64,000 nt of DNA, taken from positions 62,001-126,000 of the forward strand of contig JAHHIH010000013.1 of NCBI GenBank assembly GCA_019358835.1, read 5' to 3'. The notes under the pieces are model-generated. The model did no database searches. It saw only the letters and a program-made list of their open reading frames with translations, and was not told the origin of the DNA. A program made the position numbers and the translations under genes. This DNA comes from Tildeniella torsiva UHER 1998/13D (GTDB taxonomy: Bacteria > Cyanobacteriota > Cyanobacteriia > Phormidesmidales > Phormidesmidaceae). Below are positions 52,702 to 62,184 of this stretch, in pieces (the first letter of the stretch is position 1; each line of letters begins with the position of its first letter).

Positions 52702-53331
52702 ATGAAGGAGAGACTTACAGGCATTGGCCTGGCGGTTGGTACTGCCCTAACGCTGGGTATGATTTGGGCTGACTCGGCTCAAGCATTCTCGATCGGTAGT
52801 TCTGTTACCGCAACCAACAGCATTAGGGATGTGGATACCCAAGTCGAAACAGTATTTGAGATATCCGCGCCTCAAACGGTGGGGCCAGGGTCAGAGATGA
52901 ACCAGTTTGGCGGCATCTGGAATATTGACTTTACTGGAAACTCCGTTTTATTTAGCATCAACTCTAGGTTTGGCAATGTCATTTCTGGGGATGATATCTA
53001 CCGTCTAACAGCACTTAACTTTGGGAATCCGGGGCAAAACTCAGTAACGGGTTTAAAGTTTGCCTCGGTAGGGGTCGTTCCTTTCCTTAGAGCTCCAACG
53101 GCTAACCTGCTGGCCGGTAATGCCTTTGAGGTCATCTTTCCCCAAGGATTTGCCCAGAACTTGACCACTATTCCTGCCGGAGACTTGGCCTTTCGCATTG
53201 ACCTAACCATAGTAGAACTGCCGCCTACTCCGGTGCCTACCCCAGTACCAACACCAGCGCTGTTGCCTGGGTTAATGGGAATGGGTTTCGCGGCATGGCG
53301 TAAGCGTCATGCCAATGACCAGGATGCCTAG
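52702..53331 (+). CDS. Exported protein with PEP-CTERM-like sorting signal
   Basis: ATG 52702 has GGAG upstream. The 209-residue product has a signal peptide (GIGLAVGTALTLGMIWADSAQA), a beta-rich mature domain without known family, a Pro/Thr spacer (PTPVPTPVPTP) and the C-terminal ALLPGLMGMGFAAWRKRH. This end is the cyanobacterial variant of the PEP-CTERM signal: short motif, hydrophobic helix, basic tail, processed by an exosortase. The protein is therefore probably surface-attached or secreted with exopolysaccharide. No exosortase gene is in the window. The 340-base gap before it shows only the palindrome above. Confidence 0.85.
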   Translation: MKERLTGIGLAVGTALTLGMIWADSAQAFSIGSSVTATNSIRDVDTQVETVFEISAPQTVGPGSEMNQFGGIWNIDFTGNSVLFSINSRFGNVISGDDIYRLTALNFGNPGQNSVTGLKFASVGVVPFLRAPTANLLAGNAFEVIFPQGFAQNLTTIPAGDLAFRIDLTIVELPPTPVPTPVPTPALLPGLMGMGFAAWRKRHANDQDA

Positions 53332-53337
53332 CTGGGC

Positions 53338-54642
53338 TTAGGGTTCTTCAGCGCTAGGGCGACTGTCTTCGGTTGTACCAGTTTTGAAGCGATCTTTGGC
53401 CGCGGTGAACGCGTCTTTCATGGCGGTCTGGATCTTCTCGGGGTCGGGCTTTTTGCCTCCCATCAGGTCGCCGAAGTAGACGCAGGCTCCTTCGCCTAGG
53501 GCCCAGGTATAGGCGGCGGCCCAAGAGGCGGCAATCACGCTGCCAAAGCCGGGGATGAATTTGATCAGCTCGCGCCCGACGGCTTGGGCAAAGAAGCCGC
53601 CTGCGATCGCGCTAATCAGCCCCCCCGCCTGAGAAGGACTCAGGGTTTGGCCGTAGAGCTTACCCAACAGCACCACCATCGACACCTGGAGCGCCGTCAG
53701 CACCGGCATGGTAGCAAAGGGGAGCGGCACCGCTGCCAGCGTGGCGGCCATGACCGCAAAGGCCGAAATATAGTGCCGTCCGACATCGCGGTAGAGATTG
53801 CCCAGCTGGTTAGTGGCCTCGGCTTGCTCATCTAGTAGCTGGTAGAGGGCCTGGGCCTCGGCTTCGGGCAGCAGATCGGCCAGGGCGTCGCGCAGGGCAT
53901 CAAGACCGTAGAGCACAGGGTCAAAGCCGTCTTCGTCGAGGGTAAAGTCGATCAGCACGGTGCGATCGACTAACCCCTCAAAATTGGCCTGCACCGCTGA
54001 AAAGGGGCGCTGCACGGCCTCTAGTTCAGGCGGGTAGGGCGGGTGATTGTCCTGCTCTGGAGGGTAGACCTCATGGCTGGAGGTGACCGCCAGCAGACAG
54101 GGCACGGTGGGAAACTGCTGGCGCAGGCGGGCGGCGATTTGCCGCAGGGTGTTGGTGGCAAAGTCATTGATTTTGACCGTCAAAATCAGAATGCGCGCCG
54201 TGCGGGTTTCACTGCTGAGGTCGTTGATTAGCTCGGCAATGATGGCTTCGGTGGCCTGGGCCACATCCCCTAGCCCCACGGTGTCGGTAAAGATCAGCAG
54301 GGGCAGATCGTCGGAGGGGTAGGCATAGCGCTGAGTATGTTGGGTGTGGGGTTTGAAGCCCTGGCCAATAATATCGGCTGAGACCCCCGTTAGACCCCGC
54401 ACAATGGAGCTTTTGCCCGACTGGGGTTTGCCAATTAGCAGGGCTTCGGTGGTGGGCAACTGCTGGCGCACCGCCGCCAAAATTTCGACAACTTTGTCAT
54501 CGTCGATGTTGAACCAGCGGCTGAGCTGCTGATCGGGCCGTAGCTGACCGATGCGATCGCGCAGAAACTGCCAGGCCTCCATCATTGGCGAAGCCCAGAA
54601 CCGTCTACCTTCGTTGGAATTAGGTTGTGGAGGATCGCCCAT
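53338..54642 (-). CDS. GTPase with DUF697 domain (YcjF/Era-like)
   Basis: The 434-residue product has a P-loop GTPase domain (LIGKPQSGKSSIVRGL, FTDTVGLGD as Walker B/G3, LLAVTSSHEV in the G4 area) and a C-terminal DUF697 domain with hydrophobic helices (YISAFAVMAATLAAVPLPFATMPVL, GGLISAIAGGFFAQAVG). G4 is not a clear NKxD. Proteins of this kind are membrane-associated GTPases of unknown role, frequent in cyanobacteria. The start may instead be the double Met at ~54585. Convergent with the PEP-CTERM gene, seven bases apart. Confidence 0.88.
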   Translation of the reverse strand: MGDPPQPNSNEGRRFWASPMMEAWQFLRDRIGQLRPDQQLSRWFNIDDDKVVEILAAVRQQLPTTEALLIGKPQSGKSSIVRGLTGVSADIIGQGFKPHTQHTQRYAYPSDDLPLLIFTDTVGLGDVAQATEAIIAELINDLSSETRTARILILTVKINDFATNTLRQIAARLRQQFPTVPCLLAVTSSHEVYPPEQDNHPPYPPELEAVQRPFSAVQANFEGLVDRTVLIDFTLDEDGFDPVLYGLDALRDALADLLPEAEAQALYQLLDEQAEATNQLGNLYRDVGRHYISAFAVMAATLAAVPLPFATMPVLTALQVSMVVLLGKLYGQTLSPSQAGGLISAIAGGFFAQAVGRELIKFIPGFGSVIAASWAAAYTWALGEGACVYFGDLMGGKKPDPEKIQTAMKDAFTAAKDRFKTGTTEDSRPSAEEP

Positions 54643-54751
54643 GCCCAGGTTCTACTTCGGCTGACAATCAAGCTATGGCCATAATGCCATGCCACGCCGC
54701 GTTCGACAGACTCAGTTGCAAACAGCGATGCCTCTGAGATCTCCCGCAGCC

Positions 54752-56776
54752 CTAGTCGTCGAGCAATACCGAGGGATTGTCAGGCAGCGTAGCAGGCTGC
54801 TTTTTGGTCGTGCCTGGGGAGCGATTGCTGCGGCTGTCGAGCTTCCCCTGGGCAATGGGTACAGTGAAGTGAAACCGGCTGCCTTTATCTTTGCCCTCCG
54901 ACTCGGCCCAGATGGTGCCGCCCAGCCCCTCGACAATTTGACGGCACATGGCCAGACCCAGCCCAGTGCCGCCAGTCGTGCGGCGCAGCGCCCCTTCTTC
55001 TTGGTAAAAGCGGTCAAACACCACCTGCAGACGGCTGGGCTCAATGCCGCGCCCGGTGTCAGCCACAGTAACTTGCAGGTGGGTAGGGCTAGAGCGGGTC
55101 ACCTGAATGGTGATTTTGCCGGTGGTAGGGGTAAATTTTTGGGCATTGTCGAGTAGCTTGGCCAGCACCTCGACCAGCCATTCGCCATCGGCTCGCACCA
55201 GGGGCACCTGCTTAGGAATTTTGACCTTAATGGTAGGAGTGGCAGCGCTGTCTTGGCTGCCGTGGATGCTGCTGAGGGCCAAATCGACGCACTCTTGGAT
55301 GGAGAGCGACTCTAGATTCCACTCGACGCGACCGCTTTCGAGGCGAGACAGGGTAAGAAAGTCTTGTACCAGCTTGCGCATGCGCTCGGCATCTTCGAGA
55401 GCCGATTGCAGCATAATCTGCCGCAGCTCGTTGGGCATGTCGGGTTCGGTGGCCAGGCTTTCGAGGCAGACCTGAATGGTGGAGAGGGGGGTGCGGAGTT
55501 CGTGCCCGGTGATGGCAATTAGGTTGGCGCGGGTGCGATCGAGGGCTTCGAGCTGCTGGTTGAGATCTTGCAGGTTGGCGTAGGCCTCGGCCTGAATAAT
55601 GGCCACGCTGAGCTGGGTGGCGATCGCATCCACCAGGGCTGTGTCGTCTTCGCTCCAGTCGTAGGGCTGGGGCTGGCAGTGGTGCAGCTCAATCATGCCC
55701 ACCAGTCGGCCCTGATAGGTGAGGGGCACAATCAGCCACGACTGAATCTGCCAGCGCTCAATCAGGGGGCGAATGGCCTCTAGCTCGTAGCTAAAGGGCG
55801 ATTCGCGATCCTGGGTGTCGGCAATGGCGACAATTTCTTTGGTGTCTTGAATGTAGTCAAACAGAGGATTGGTGGCCAGGGGCCAGGTCTCGCCCAGCAG
55901 CGACTCAACGTTGCTGTTCAGATGCTGGTGGGCAATCACCACCGTGGCATCGGTGGCGCTACAGGGGTAGATCAGGCAGCGGCAGACGTGCAGCGCTTGG
56001 CCCAGTTCGCGGGCGGCTTTGGCGAAGATTTCGTCGGCGTTGAGGGACTGCCGCACCACCGAGGTAATAGAGTTGACCAGGCGCTCGCGCCGCTCTTGGG
56101 CGGTGATGGCTTTGTAGGCTTTGAGCAGCTTGTACTGCCCCGCCTGGAGATAGGTAACCAGTCGCTGGGTAAAGGGATCCGGCCCACCGCTGCCATCGAG
56201 GCGTTCGGTGGGGGTTAGGGTGGGGTCGATGTAGCGCTGGCGGGCGATCGCCAGTTTGGCAGCGAGATCGGGGCGATACTCGGCAATGCGATCGAGCAGC
56301 AGTGCCGCCGCCGTTTGGCTGACGTAGCGATCCTGGGTCCAAATGCCCTCAAAGCGGCGGGTTTGGTCGAGGGGGGGGCCGTCAATGGCCGGTACGGGCG
56401 ATCGCTCTCGACAGATTAGGCAGGCGCTATAGTCGGCCCCCACCACCACTAAGTGCCACTCCTGGGTCAAGGTATCGTCGGGTTCAAAGGCGATCGTTTC
56501 GTAGTTCTCAGAGCGGCTGACAAAGCTTGTGCCCAGGGCCGACAGTACATAGACCTGGTCGGTCAGCTCGGCAATGCGCAGGTAGCGGTTGGCCTCCTGC
56601 AAATAAAACCGCTCCTGCTGAAAACTGGCAATTACCAAAAATTTCGCCGTCCCCGCCAGCACGTGATCTTCCATCGCGTGGGACAACGCGGTCAGGGAGG
56701 TCTTGAAGTAGAGGCTAGGTCTCAGCTGGGGAATTGCCGTTAGCAATTCTTCCACCACAGATGTGGAATGGCTCAT
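54752..56776 (-). CDS. DICT-GAF sensor histidine kinase
   Basis: The 674-residue soluble kinase begins with a DICT domain (residues ~15-170: PSLYFKTSLTALSHAMED, FLVIASFQQERFY, WHLVVVGADYSACLICRERSP), then GAF (~235-395: VNSITSVVRQSLNADEIFAKAARELG, IIVPLTYQGRLVGMIELHH-type region), HisKA with phospho-acceptor His425 (ITGHELRTPLSTIQ), and HATPase (LLDNAQKFTP, DTGRGIEP, GTGLGLAMCRQI). DICT occurs mainly with diguanylate cyclases and two-component proteins. No response regulator is adjacent, so the partner is encoded elsewhere. No membrane segment is present. Confidence 0.92.
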   Translation of the reverse strand: MSHSTSVVEELLTAIPQLRPSLYFKTSLTALSHAMEDHVLAGTAKFLVIASFQQERFYLQEANRYLRIAELTDQVYVLSALGTSFVSRSENYETIAFEPDDTLTQEWHLVVVGADYSACLICRERSPVPAIDGPPLDQTRRFEGIWTQDRYVSQTAAALLLDRIAEYRPDLAAKLAIARQRYIDPTLTPTERLDGSGGPDPFTQRLVTYLQAGQYKLLKAYKAITAQERRERLVNSITSVVRQSLNADEIFAKAARELGQALHVCRCLIYPCSATDATVVIAHQHLNSNVESLLGETWPLATNPLFDYIQDTKEIVAIADTQDRESPFSYELEAIRPLIERWQIQSWLIVPLTYQGRLVGMIELHHCQPQPYDWSEDDTALVDAIATQLSVAIIQAEAYANLQDLNQQLEALDRTRANLIAITGHELRTPLSTIQVCLESLATEPDMPNELRQIMLQSALEDAERMRKLVQDFLTLSRLESGRVEWNLESLSIQECVDLALSSIHGSQDSAATPTIKVKIPKQVPLVRADGEWLVEVLAKLLDNAQKFTPTTGKITIQVTRSSPTHLQVTVADTGRGIEPSRLQVVFDRFYQEEGALRRTTGGTGLGLAMCRQIVEGLGGTIWAESEGKDKGSRFHFTVPIAQGKLDSRSNRSPGTTKKQPATLPDNPSVLLDD

Positions 56777-56978
56777 GGTTCAGTTTAGGGAACCGTCGAT
56801 TCAAAGGTTCTGCCCTGGCGCTCTCTAGAGAACCCCCAGGAGACCCGGTCGCATCGGCAGCAGTTACTTCCACCTAGCCTACCAGCTGCCCCCTTTCCCA
56901 ATAGATATATTGTAACCATTTGCCAAAATCGGCCCTGATCTGTACAGAATGCCTATTTCGTACGCCATAGCGGCGATC

Positions 56979-57010
56979 AAAAAAGCACCCGCGCCAGCCG
57001 ACGCGAGTGC
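56979..57010 (-). terminator. Rho-independent terminator after amt
   Basis: On the minus strand GCACTCGCG pairs with CGCGGGTGC (nine pairs, one T-G) around an 8-base loop, followed by six Ts. It lies 50 bases after the amt stop codon. Confidence 0.85.
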
Positions 57011-57060
57011 CTCAACACTATGGTGCTAACCCAAAGCAAAAACTAACGCTTTGGAGAAAG

Positions 57061-58560
57061 CTACATTACACCCGTCATATCGCTGGTGTCTTTGAGAAAG
57101 CCACTGTAGGCTTCCATGCCGTGCTCGCCAATGTCCAGGCCTTTCATCTCTTCTTCGGCACTGACTCGCAGGCCCAGAACAGACTTAATCACCAGCCAGA
57201 AGATCGAAGAGAGCACCACGGTAAACAGGCCAATGGACAAAACGCCCAGAATTTGAATCCCGAGCTGACCCAAGCCGCCACCGTAGAACAACCCAGCAAT
57301 CCCCTCACCCCCCTGGGTGAAGTTGTTGGGGTTGGCAAACAGGCCTACAGCCAGGGTGCCCCAGATGCCGCAGACCAGGTGCACCGAGGTGGCACCCACG
57401 GGGTCGTCGATCTTAATGCTGTCGAAGAAACCGACCGCAAACACCACAATGATGCCGCCAATCAAACCGGCAAAGAAAGCACCGGCATACCCAAAGACAA
57501 AGCAGCCAGCGGTTACCGATACCAGCCCAGCCAGAATGCCGTTGATGGTCATAGACAGATCCGGCTTGCCGCTCATGGCCCAGGAGACAAGGGTAGCGGC
57601 TACACCACCAGCGGCAGCACCCAGGTTAGTGGTAACGGCAATGTAGGCTACGGCTGAGTCAGCGGCTAGCTGAGAGCCGGGGTTGAACCCGAACCAGCCC
57701 AGCCAGAGAATTAAACAGCCCAGGGTAGCGATGCTCAGGTTGTGACCCGGCAGAGCATTGACCTGACCATCGGCATTGTACTTCCCCATGCGAGGGCCGA
57801 GGAAAGCCGCCCCCATCAGTGCAGCCCAACCACCGACAGAGTGCACAATGGTAGACCCTGCAAAGTCATGGAAGCCCAGCTCAAACAGCCAGCCGCCACC
57901 CCAGAGCCAGTGGCCTGTGATGGGGTAGGCAACAGCGGTCAGCAAAACGCTGAAGATGAGAAAGTCAACGAACTTGATGCGCTCGGCCACAGCCCCCGAC
58001 ACGATGGTGGCAGCGGTACCAGCAAAGGCAACCTGAAACAGGAAGAACGTATCTTTGGTCAGGTTTAGGCCATCGGGACCTAACCCGTATACCTCAGGGG
58101 CACCGCCGAGGAAGAAGCTCCCCCAGCCCACCCAGGCGCTGCCGTTGGCACCAAACATCAGCGAGAAGCCGATGAACCAGAAGGCAAGGGTGGCCAGAGC
58201 AAACACAATCAGGTTTTTGGTCAGTACGTTGACGGCATTCTTTTGCCGACAGAAACCAGTTTCTACCATGGCGAACCCGGCGTTCATGAAGATGACCAAG
58301 AACGCACAGACCAACACCCAAATATTATTGAGGGTGACTTGCACATCGGCAGCAGTCAACTCTTCCTGAGCGTGGGCGGCTACTCCCCAGGTGGCCAGAA
58401 TAACTAACGCCAAAGGGATACAGGCTACCCAAGCCCAGCCACCCACCCGGGCGAACAGACGCTTAAACGCCTCGTCAAAGGGCGGCACACTGGCGTTCCA
58501 AAAGCTGGGTTTAGACCGCCTCCGGAACTTAGAACGATTACGCAACACTAAATTAGACAT
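57061..58560 (-). CDS. amt: Ammonium transporter Amt
   Basis: Amt imports ammonium across the inner membrane. I use ATG 58560 ([10 protein letters not shown]), giving 499 residues; the track's start at 58674 adds a non-conserved stretch. After an N-terminal extension and signal-like helix ([18 protein letters not shown]) come eleven membrane helices with family motifs: [63 protein letters not shown] (first pore His) and [18 protein letters not shown] (second pore His). A candidate NtcA site lies ~300 bases upstream. No glnK/glnB gene follows. Confidence 0.95.
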   Translation of the reverse strand: MSNLVLRNRSKFRRRSKPSFWNASVPPFDEAFKRLFARVGGWAWVACIPLALVILATWGVAAHAQEELTAADVQVTLNNIWVLVCAFLVIFMNAGFAMVETGFCRQKNAVNVLTKNLIVFALATLAFWFIGFSLMFGANGSAWVGWGSFFLGGAPEVYGLGPDGLNLTKDTFFLFQVAFAGTAATIVSGAVAERIKFVDFLIFSVLLTAVAYPITGHWLWGGGWLFELGFHDFAGSTIVHSVGGWAALMGAAFLGPRMGKYNADGQVNALPGHNLSIATLGCLILWLGWFGFNPGSQLAADSAVAYIAVTTNLGAAAGGVAATLVSWAMSGKPDLSMTINGILAGLVSVTAGCFVFGYAGAFFAGLIGGIIVVFAVGFFDSIKIDDPVGATSVHLVCGIWGTLAVGLFANPNNFTQGGEGIAGLFYGGGLGQLGIQILGVLSIGLFTVVLSSIFWLVIKSVLGLRVSAEEEMKGLDIGEHGMEAYSGFLKDTSDMTGVM

Positions 58561-58860
58561 CTCAACAGACGTTCCTTCAACACAATCAGACAGTGAACAC
58601 GGCCTACCGTTTTTCAGGCCTGCACCCTCAACCGCGCAGCGGTGAGACAGACCCGTATGGGAGCTAGAGCCCACAGAATAGATAGATTCTGCGAACCGAT
58701 ATGCAAAATTTGCAAGTTTCTAACGGCAGCTAACGTTAACCGAAAAACGCCTTATTAAAAACCTACGTCAATCTGCCTGAGCATTTTTGCCATTAACAGG
58801 CAGAGGAATTTGCGTGTAGATAGAACAAGTTGATTCCATCAATTCTGAGGCAGGCAATCT

Positions 58861-58874
58861 GTATCGGGCGATAC
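58861..58874 (-). promoter_or_regulatory. Candidate NtcA binding site upstream of amt
   Basis: GTATCGGGCGATAC fits GTA-N8-TAC, the consensus of the cyanobacterial nitrogen regulator NtcA, and is itself nearly palindromic. It is in the 443-base gap between the purE 3' end and amt, about 300 bases before the amt start. A well-placed TAN3T -10 box ~22 bases downstream was not found, which lowers confidence. The rest of this gap has no ORF. Confidence 0.45.
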
Positions 58875-59003
58875 ACAAGGCTCCGCAAGACCGCTGCATT
58901 CCCCGTGTAGCCCTGAAAACATAGGGTTAATTAACCACAAATTAATCATTTGTCAAAGGCGTCTCAAGACAAATTGCGTTTGAGGGAGCGTCGTTGAGAT
59001 GGA

Positions 59004-59537
59004 TTAGCCCTGATTTTGCAGATAGCCCTGGGCACCGAGCTGGTCGAGTTTTTGCTGCTTAGCCATCACCGCTGCCTCCAGTTCGCGACGGTACTGGGCC
59101 ACTCGATCGAGGAGAGCGGGGCGACCTGTGGCCAAGATCTGCACCGCCAGCAGCCCGGCATTGGTCGCGTTGCCAATGGCTACCGTGGCCACCGGAATGC
59201 CCGCTGGCATCTGCACAATGGAGTAGAGGGAATCGAGCCCCTGCATGGTGCGGCTGACGACGGGGACGCCAATCACCGGCAGAGGGGTGAGGGCGGCAAC
59301 CATGCCGGGCAGGTGGGCAGCCCCGCCTGCCCCAGCAATGATCACCTTGAGGCCGCGATCGCGCGCAGTCTGGGCATAGGTAACCATGCGCTCGGGGGTG
59401 CGGTGAGCCGATACAATGGCGACTTCGTGGGCGACCCCGAACTCGGTGCAGACCTCAATGGCAGCGGCCATTATGGGCAGGTCTGAGTCGCTGCCCATAA
59501 TGATGCCAATTTCGGGGCCAAGGTCAGGGCTAGTCAT
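59004..59537 (-). CDS. purE: 5-(carboxyamino)imidazole ribonucleotide mutase PurE
   Basis: PurE rearranges N5-CAIR to 4-carboxy-AIR in purine synthesis. The product has the invariant [36 protein letters not shown] and LPVIGVPV motifs, and a C-terminal helix typical of cyanobacterial forms. I use ATG 59537 (MTSPDLGPE), which places the GSDSD motif at the usual distance from the start; the track has 59573. It is ~175 bases divergent from chlM and not linked to purH or purK here. Confidence 0.95.
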   Translation of the reverse strand: MTSPDLGPEIGIIMGSDSDLPIMAAAIEVCTEFGVAHEVAIVSAHRTPERMVTYAQTARDRGLKVIIAGAGGAAHLPGMVAALTPLPVIGVPVVSRTMQGLDSLYSIVQMPAGIPVATVAIGNATNAGLLAVQILATGRPALLDRVAQYRRELEAAVMAKQQKLDQLGAQGYLQNQG

Positions 59538-59711
59538 CGCGTTCACCGCTGGAAAATAGAGCCTTCCCATCATGCCACCGGCAGGTTCTAGCCACTGCTC
59601 CCCTGGGCATTTTAGTGGGCATATAGGAAGATTGAGTTTCGTTGCGGCCCGGTTTGGCGCAGCAAAACATCATAGAATTTTACAGAAGTTAGCAAACCCC
59701 AACGCCCGCCC

Positions 59712-60398
59712 ATGCCTGCCACTGATGATAAGACCGTAGTCCGCGAATACTTCAATGCCACCGGCTTTGACCGGTGGCAGCGCATCTACGGCGATGGCGA
59801 AGTCAATAAGGTGCAGCTCGACATTCGCAAGGGGCACCAGCGCACGGTAGACACGCTGATGGGCTGGCTAGAGGCCGACGGCAACCTGGCAGGGCTCACC
59901 TGCTGCGATGCGGGCTGCGGTGTCGGCAGCCTGACGATTCCCCTGGCTCTGGCGGGCGCTCAGGTCTACGCCAGTGATATCTCCGCGAAAATGGTCGAGG
60001 AGGCCCGCCAGCGGGCTGAGGTCGCCCTGGAGGGCAAGAATCTGCCCACCTTTGAGGTCAAAGACCTGGAGGAACTGGCCGGGCGCTATCACACGGTAGT
60101 TTGCTTAGATGTGCTGATTCACTACCCCCAGGACAAAGTACAGGGCATGATCAGCCATCTTGGCTCTCTGGCCGAGTCGCGCCTGATTATGAGCTTTGCC
60201 CCCAAAACGCTGTTCTATAGCGCTCTGAAAAAGGTCGGCGAATTTTTTCCGGGGCCGAGCAAGACCACCCGCGCCTACCTGCATCGGGAGGCCGACATTG
60301 TAAAAGCTCTAGAGGCAGATGGCTGGCGCATTGAGCGCCGCACGCTGACCAAGACCCAGTTTTATTTTTCCCGTATGCTAGAAGCTGTCAAAGACTAG
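59712..60398 (+). CDS. chlM: Magnesium protoporphyrin IX methyltransferase ChlM
   Basis: ChlM methylates the C13 propionate of Mg-protoporphyrin IX with SAM, an early step of chlorophyll synthesis at the thylakoid or envelope-type membrane. The 228-residue protein shows VVREYFNATGFDRWQRIYGDGEVNKVQLDIRKGH (quoted in parts: YFNATGFDRWQRIYG, EVNKVQLDIRKGH), SAM motif CCDAGCGVGSLTIPLALAGA, ASDISAKMVEEARQRA, and the C-terminal RAYLHREADIVKALEADGW. Length normal. The DUF423 gene follows after 33 bases. Confidence 0.97.
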   Translation: MPATDDKTVVREYFNATGFDRWQRIYGDGEVNKVQLDIRKGHQRTVDTLMGWLEADGNLAGLTCCDAGCGVGSLTIPLALAGAQVYASDISAKMVEEARQRAEVALEGKNLPTFEVKDLEELAGRYHTVVCLDVLIHYPQDKVQGMISHLGSLAESRLIMSFAPKTLFYSALKKVGEFFPGPSKTTRAYLHREADIVKALEADGWRIERRTLTKTQFYFSRMLEAVKD

Positions 60399-60431
60399 CA
60401 GCCCGGCGATTTGCAGCAATTTAAGCCAGTC

Positions 60432-60836
60432 ATGACTGTAGAACGTCTCTTTATTGCGATCGCAGCAGTGCTGGGCGGCACCGCCGTCGCCGCCGGAGCT
60501 TTTGCCACCCACGCCCTCAAACCCCAGCTCAGCGAGCGTCTGCTCACGGTGTTTGAAACCGCCGCCCGCTACCAGATGTACCACGCTCTGGCCCTGCTGC
60601 TGGTCGCCCTAGTGCGGCACCAGGGGCTGGGTGTGCCAGGGTTGATCACCGCCTCTGGGTGGGCCTTGATTGTCGGCACGGCCATATTTTCGGGCAGCCT
60701 CTATGCCCTGGCTTTGACGGGGCAGACCATGCTGGGGGCTGTTGCCCCTATAGGCGGCGCGGCTCTGATGGTGGGCTGGGGGTGTTTGGCGGTGGCGGGG
60801 CTGCTGGGGACAGGTGAGGGGATAAGGAGTGGATGA
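60432..60836 (+). CDS. DUF423 family membrane protein
   Basis: The 134-residue product starts at ATG 60432 (the track's TTG at 60411 is less likely). It has four membrane helices and the DUF423 signature: AAVLGGTAVAAGAFATHALK, FETAARYQMYHALALLLVAL, and GTAIFSGSLYALALTG, ending with PIGGAALMVGWGCLA. The family (YgdD-type) has no assigned activity. It follows chlM by 33 bases and may be co-transcribed. Confidence 0.92.
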   Translation: MTVERLFIAIAAVLGGTAVAAGAFATHALKPQLSERLLTVFETAARYQMYHALALLLVALVRHQGLGVPGLITASGWALIVGTAIFSGSLYALALTGQTMLGAVAPIGGAALMVGWGCLAVAGLLGTGEGIRSG

Positions 60837-60896
60837 GTTGCAACTATTCACTCCTTATCCTCCGAAGAGGCTACGCCCTTAAAAAGGCAGAGTACC

Positions 60897-60928
60897 GCCA
60901 CCCCCTACCCATCCACCCCCTACCCCAG
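60897..60928 (+). repeat. Short C-rich tract
   Basis: CACCCCCTACCCATCCACC followed by CCCTACCCC. It matches the style of the C-rich tract at 33521-33595 and the complement of 7886-8020. It lies in the gap between the DUF423 gene and the next small gene. Confidence 0.5.
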
Positions 60929-60968
60929 GCCAGCAGGCTACAATGACCCTGTATCACGCCGGGCCGCT

Positions 60969-61196
60969 ATGTTTGAATACCTATCGCCGCGATCGCTGGC
61001 TACGCCCCAGGAGGTTATTGAGTACCTGGAACTCCAGCAGGCCGCCCAAGATTTTCGCCTGGAGGTTGAGCACCGGGTCAAGCTGGAAGCCCACTATCAT
61101 TGGTATGACCAAGTAGCCGCTGAGAATCGGCGCGATCTGGAGCAGATGCGATCGGAGGTCAATGTACTGGCCTGGGTTAGTCGTCGCTCTGCCTAA
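60969..61196 (+). CDS. Small conserved hypothetical protein
   Basis: The 75-residue product is helical and charged (EVIEYLELQQAAQDFRLEVEHRVKLE, then HYHWYDQVAAENRRDLEQM; quoted in parts). No signal peptide or membrane segment. It looks like a conserved cyanobacterial small protein, but I cannot name it. It is convergent with ftrV and has no clear partner. Confidence 0.65.
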   Translation: MFEYLSPRSLATPQEVIEYLELQQAAQDFRLEVEHRVKLEAHYHWYDQVAAENRRDLEQMRSEVNVLAWVSRRSA

Positions 61197-61241
61197 ACGT
61201 CAGCCAGGCAGGAGTTTAATCGATTTTGTGAGGGCCTAGAG

Positions 61242-61478
61242 CTAAAGGGCTTCTAGCTCATCTTGCTTGAGGTGGGCGCGCATGGGCCGTTTGGCTCCCT
61301 CGACCTCAAACTCTACCTGTACCGGAAAGTTGGGGCTGATGGGGCGGCCTTTATAGTCGGTGAGAATGCTCAAAACGACTCCCTCTAGACCTTTGGCATC
61401 GAAGGCTTCGTTGCGGTGCAGCGGGTGGTGGTAAAAAATAACTGATTCTTTGATTCGGACGCGATCGCCAATATTCAT
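61242..61478 (-). CDS. ftrV: Ferredoxin-thioredoxin reductase variable chain
   Basis: FtrV is the non-catalytic SH3-like subunit of ferredoxin-thioredoxin reductase, which passes photosynthetic electrons to thioredoxin. The 78-residue product from ATG 61478 (MNIGDRVRIKESVIFYHHP, then AFDAKGLEGVV, KGRPISPNFPVQVEF and MRAHLKQDELEAL) follows the family throughout. The related small cytochrome b6f subunit PetP was considered but lacks the YHHP and GRPISPN pattern as I recall it. The catalytic ftrC is not in this window. The track begins nine bases earlier. Confidence 0.85.
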   Translation of the reverse strand: MNIGDRVRIKESVIFYHHPLHRNEAFDAKGLEGVVLSILTDYKGRPISPNFPVQVEFEVEGAKRPMRAHLKQDELEAL

Positions 61479-61595
61479 AACACACACTCGCTGTTACTCA
61501 ATCCTCCCTAGCGCCTGGTGACCAGGTGGGAACTTGCTTTTTTGTAGCCCTATTATCTTTGCACAGGATGGGCGCTTGCACGTGGTCGCCGCCGA

Positions 61596-62033
61596 TTAGG
61601 TCGGGCCGTCCCCTGGCTGAGGGCCGTAGGGCTGCATAATTTCATCCAGGCGCTGGGCCATGGCGGCCATTTCGGGGTCGCGGCGGGCGACCAGCTGGGT
61701 GCGATCTTGAAAGGCCTGGCCAATCTCGGTGTCGTGCAGCAGGTGGCGGGCCTGGTTGAGCAGCTCGGGGGCGCGCTCTAGGGGCTGGGGCTGTTTTGAC
61801 ATCAGCACCTCGTCGATCTGCACAATCAGCTGAGAGATGGGCCGCAGCCAGCTAAACTGCTCGTGGTTGAGCACCAGGTGCAGGTAGTCGCCTTTGTTGG
61901 CGATCGCCCCGTGGCTAGCCTCATAGCGGTCTTTCTCAGCATCCATCAAAATTTTGTGGGCCTTCAGCAGCAGGGGGCGAAACTGACGCAGGGGTTCAAA
62001 GGCCGGATCGGTCGCAGGATTACCAACAGTCAT
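61596..62033 (-). CDS. Conserved hypothetical helical protein
   Basis: The 145-residue product is soluble and mostly helical: FRPLLLKAHKILMDAEKDRYE, LHLVLNHEQFSWLRPISQLIVQIDEVLMSKQP (quoted in part: QFSWLRPISQLIVQIDEVL), ELLNQARHLLHD. The WLRPISxLIVxIDE phrase recurs in a family of unknown function found in several bacteria. There is no catalytic motif I can identify. Monocistronic between ftrV and the substrate-binding protein gene. Confidence 0.7.
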   Translation of the reverse strand: MTVGNPATDPAFEPLRQFRPLLLKAHKILMDAEKDRYEASHGAIANKGDYLHLVLNHEQFSWLRPISQLIVQIDEVLMSKQPQPLERAPELLNQARHLLHDTEIGQAFQDRTQLVARRDPEMAAMAQRLDEIMQPYGPQPGDGPT

Positions 62034-62184
62034 GTAACTCTCGCGCAGGCATGCAGTACTCCCTTCACCATTCCACGAATAGAGAGCGATTTCAAGCCGC
62101 CTGGGGCTGGGTCTGTCTCTGGGGGGAGGTAGCCCTCATGGGATGACTGGGTTTGGTGTCACAATAGCCCTACGTTCCTTTTAC

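Noticed and set aside
57007-57657. 216-residue plus-strand ORF
   Set aside because: Antisense of amt; composition is typical of a shadow of membrane-helix codons.
61242-61478. PetP (cytochrome b6f subunit) as an identity for the small SH3-like protein
   Set aside because: The YHHP and GRPISPN motifs fit the ferredoxin-thioredoxin reductase variable chain better.
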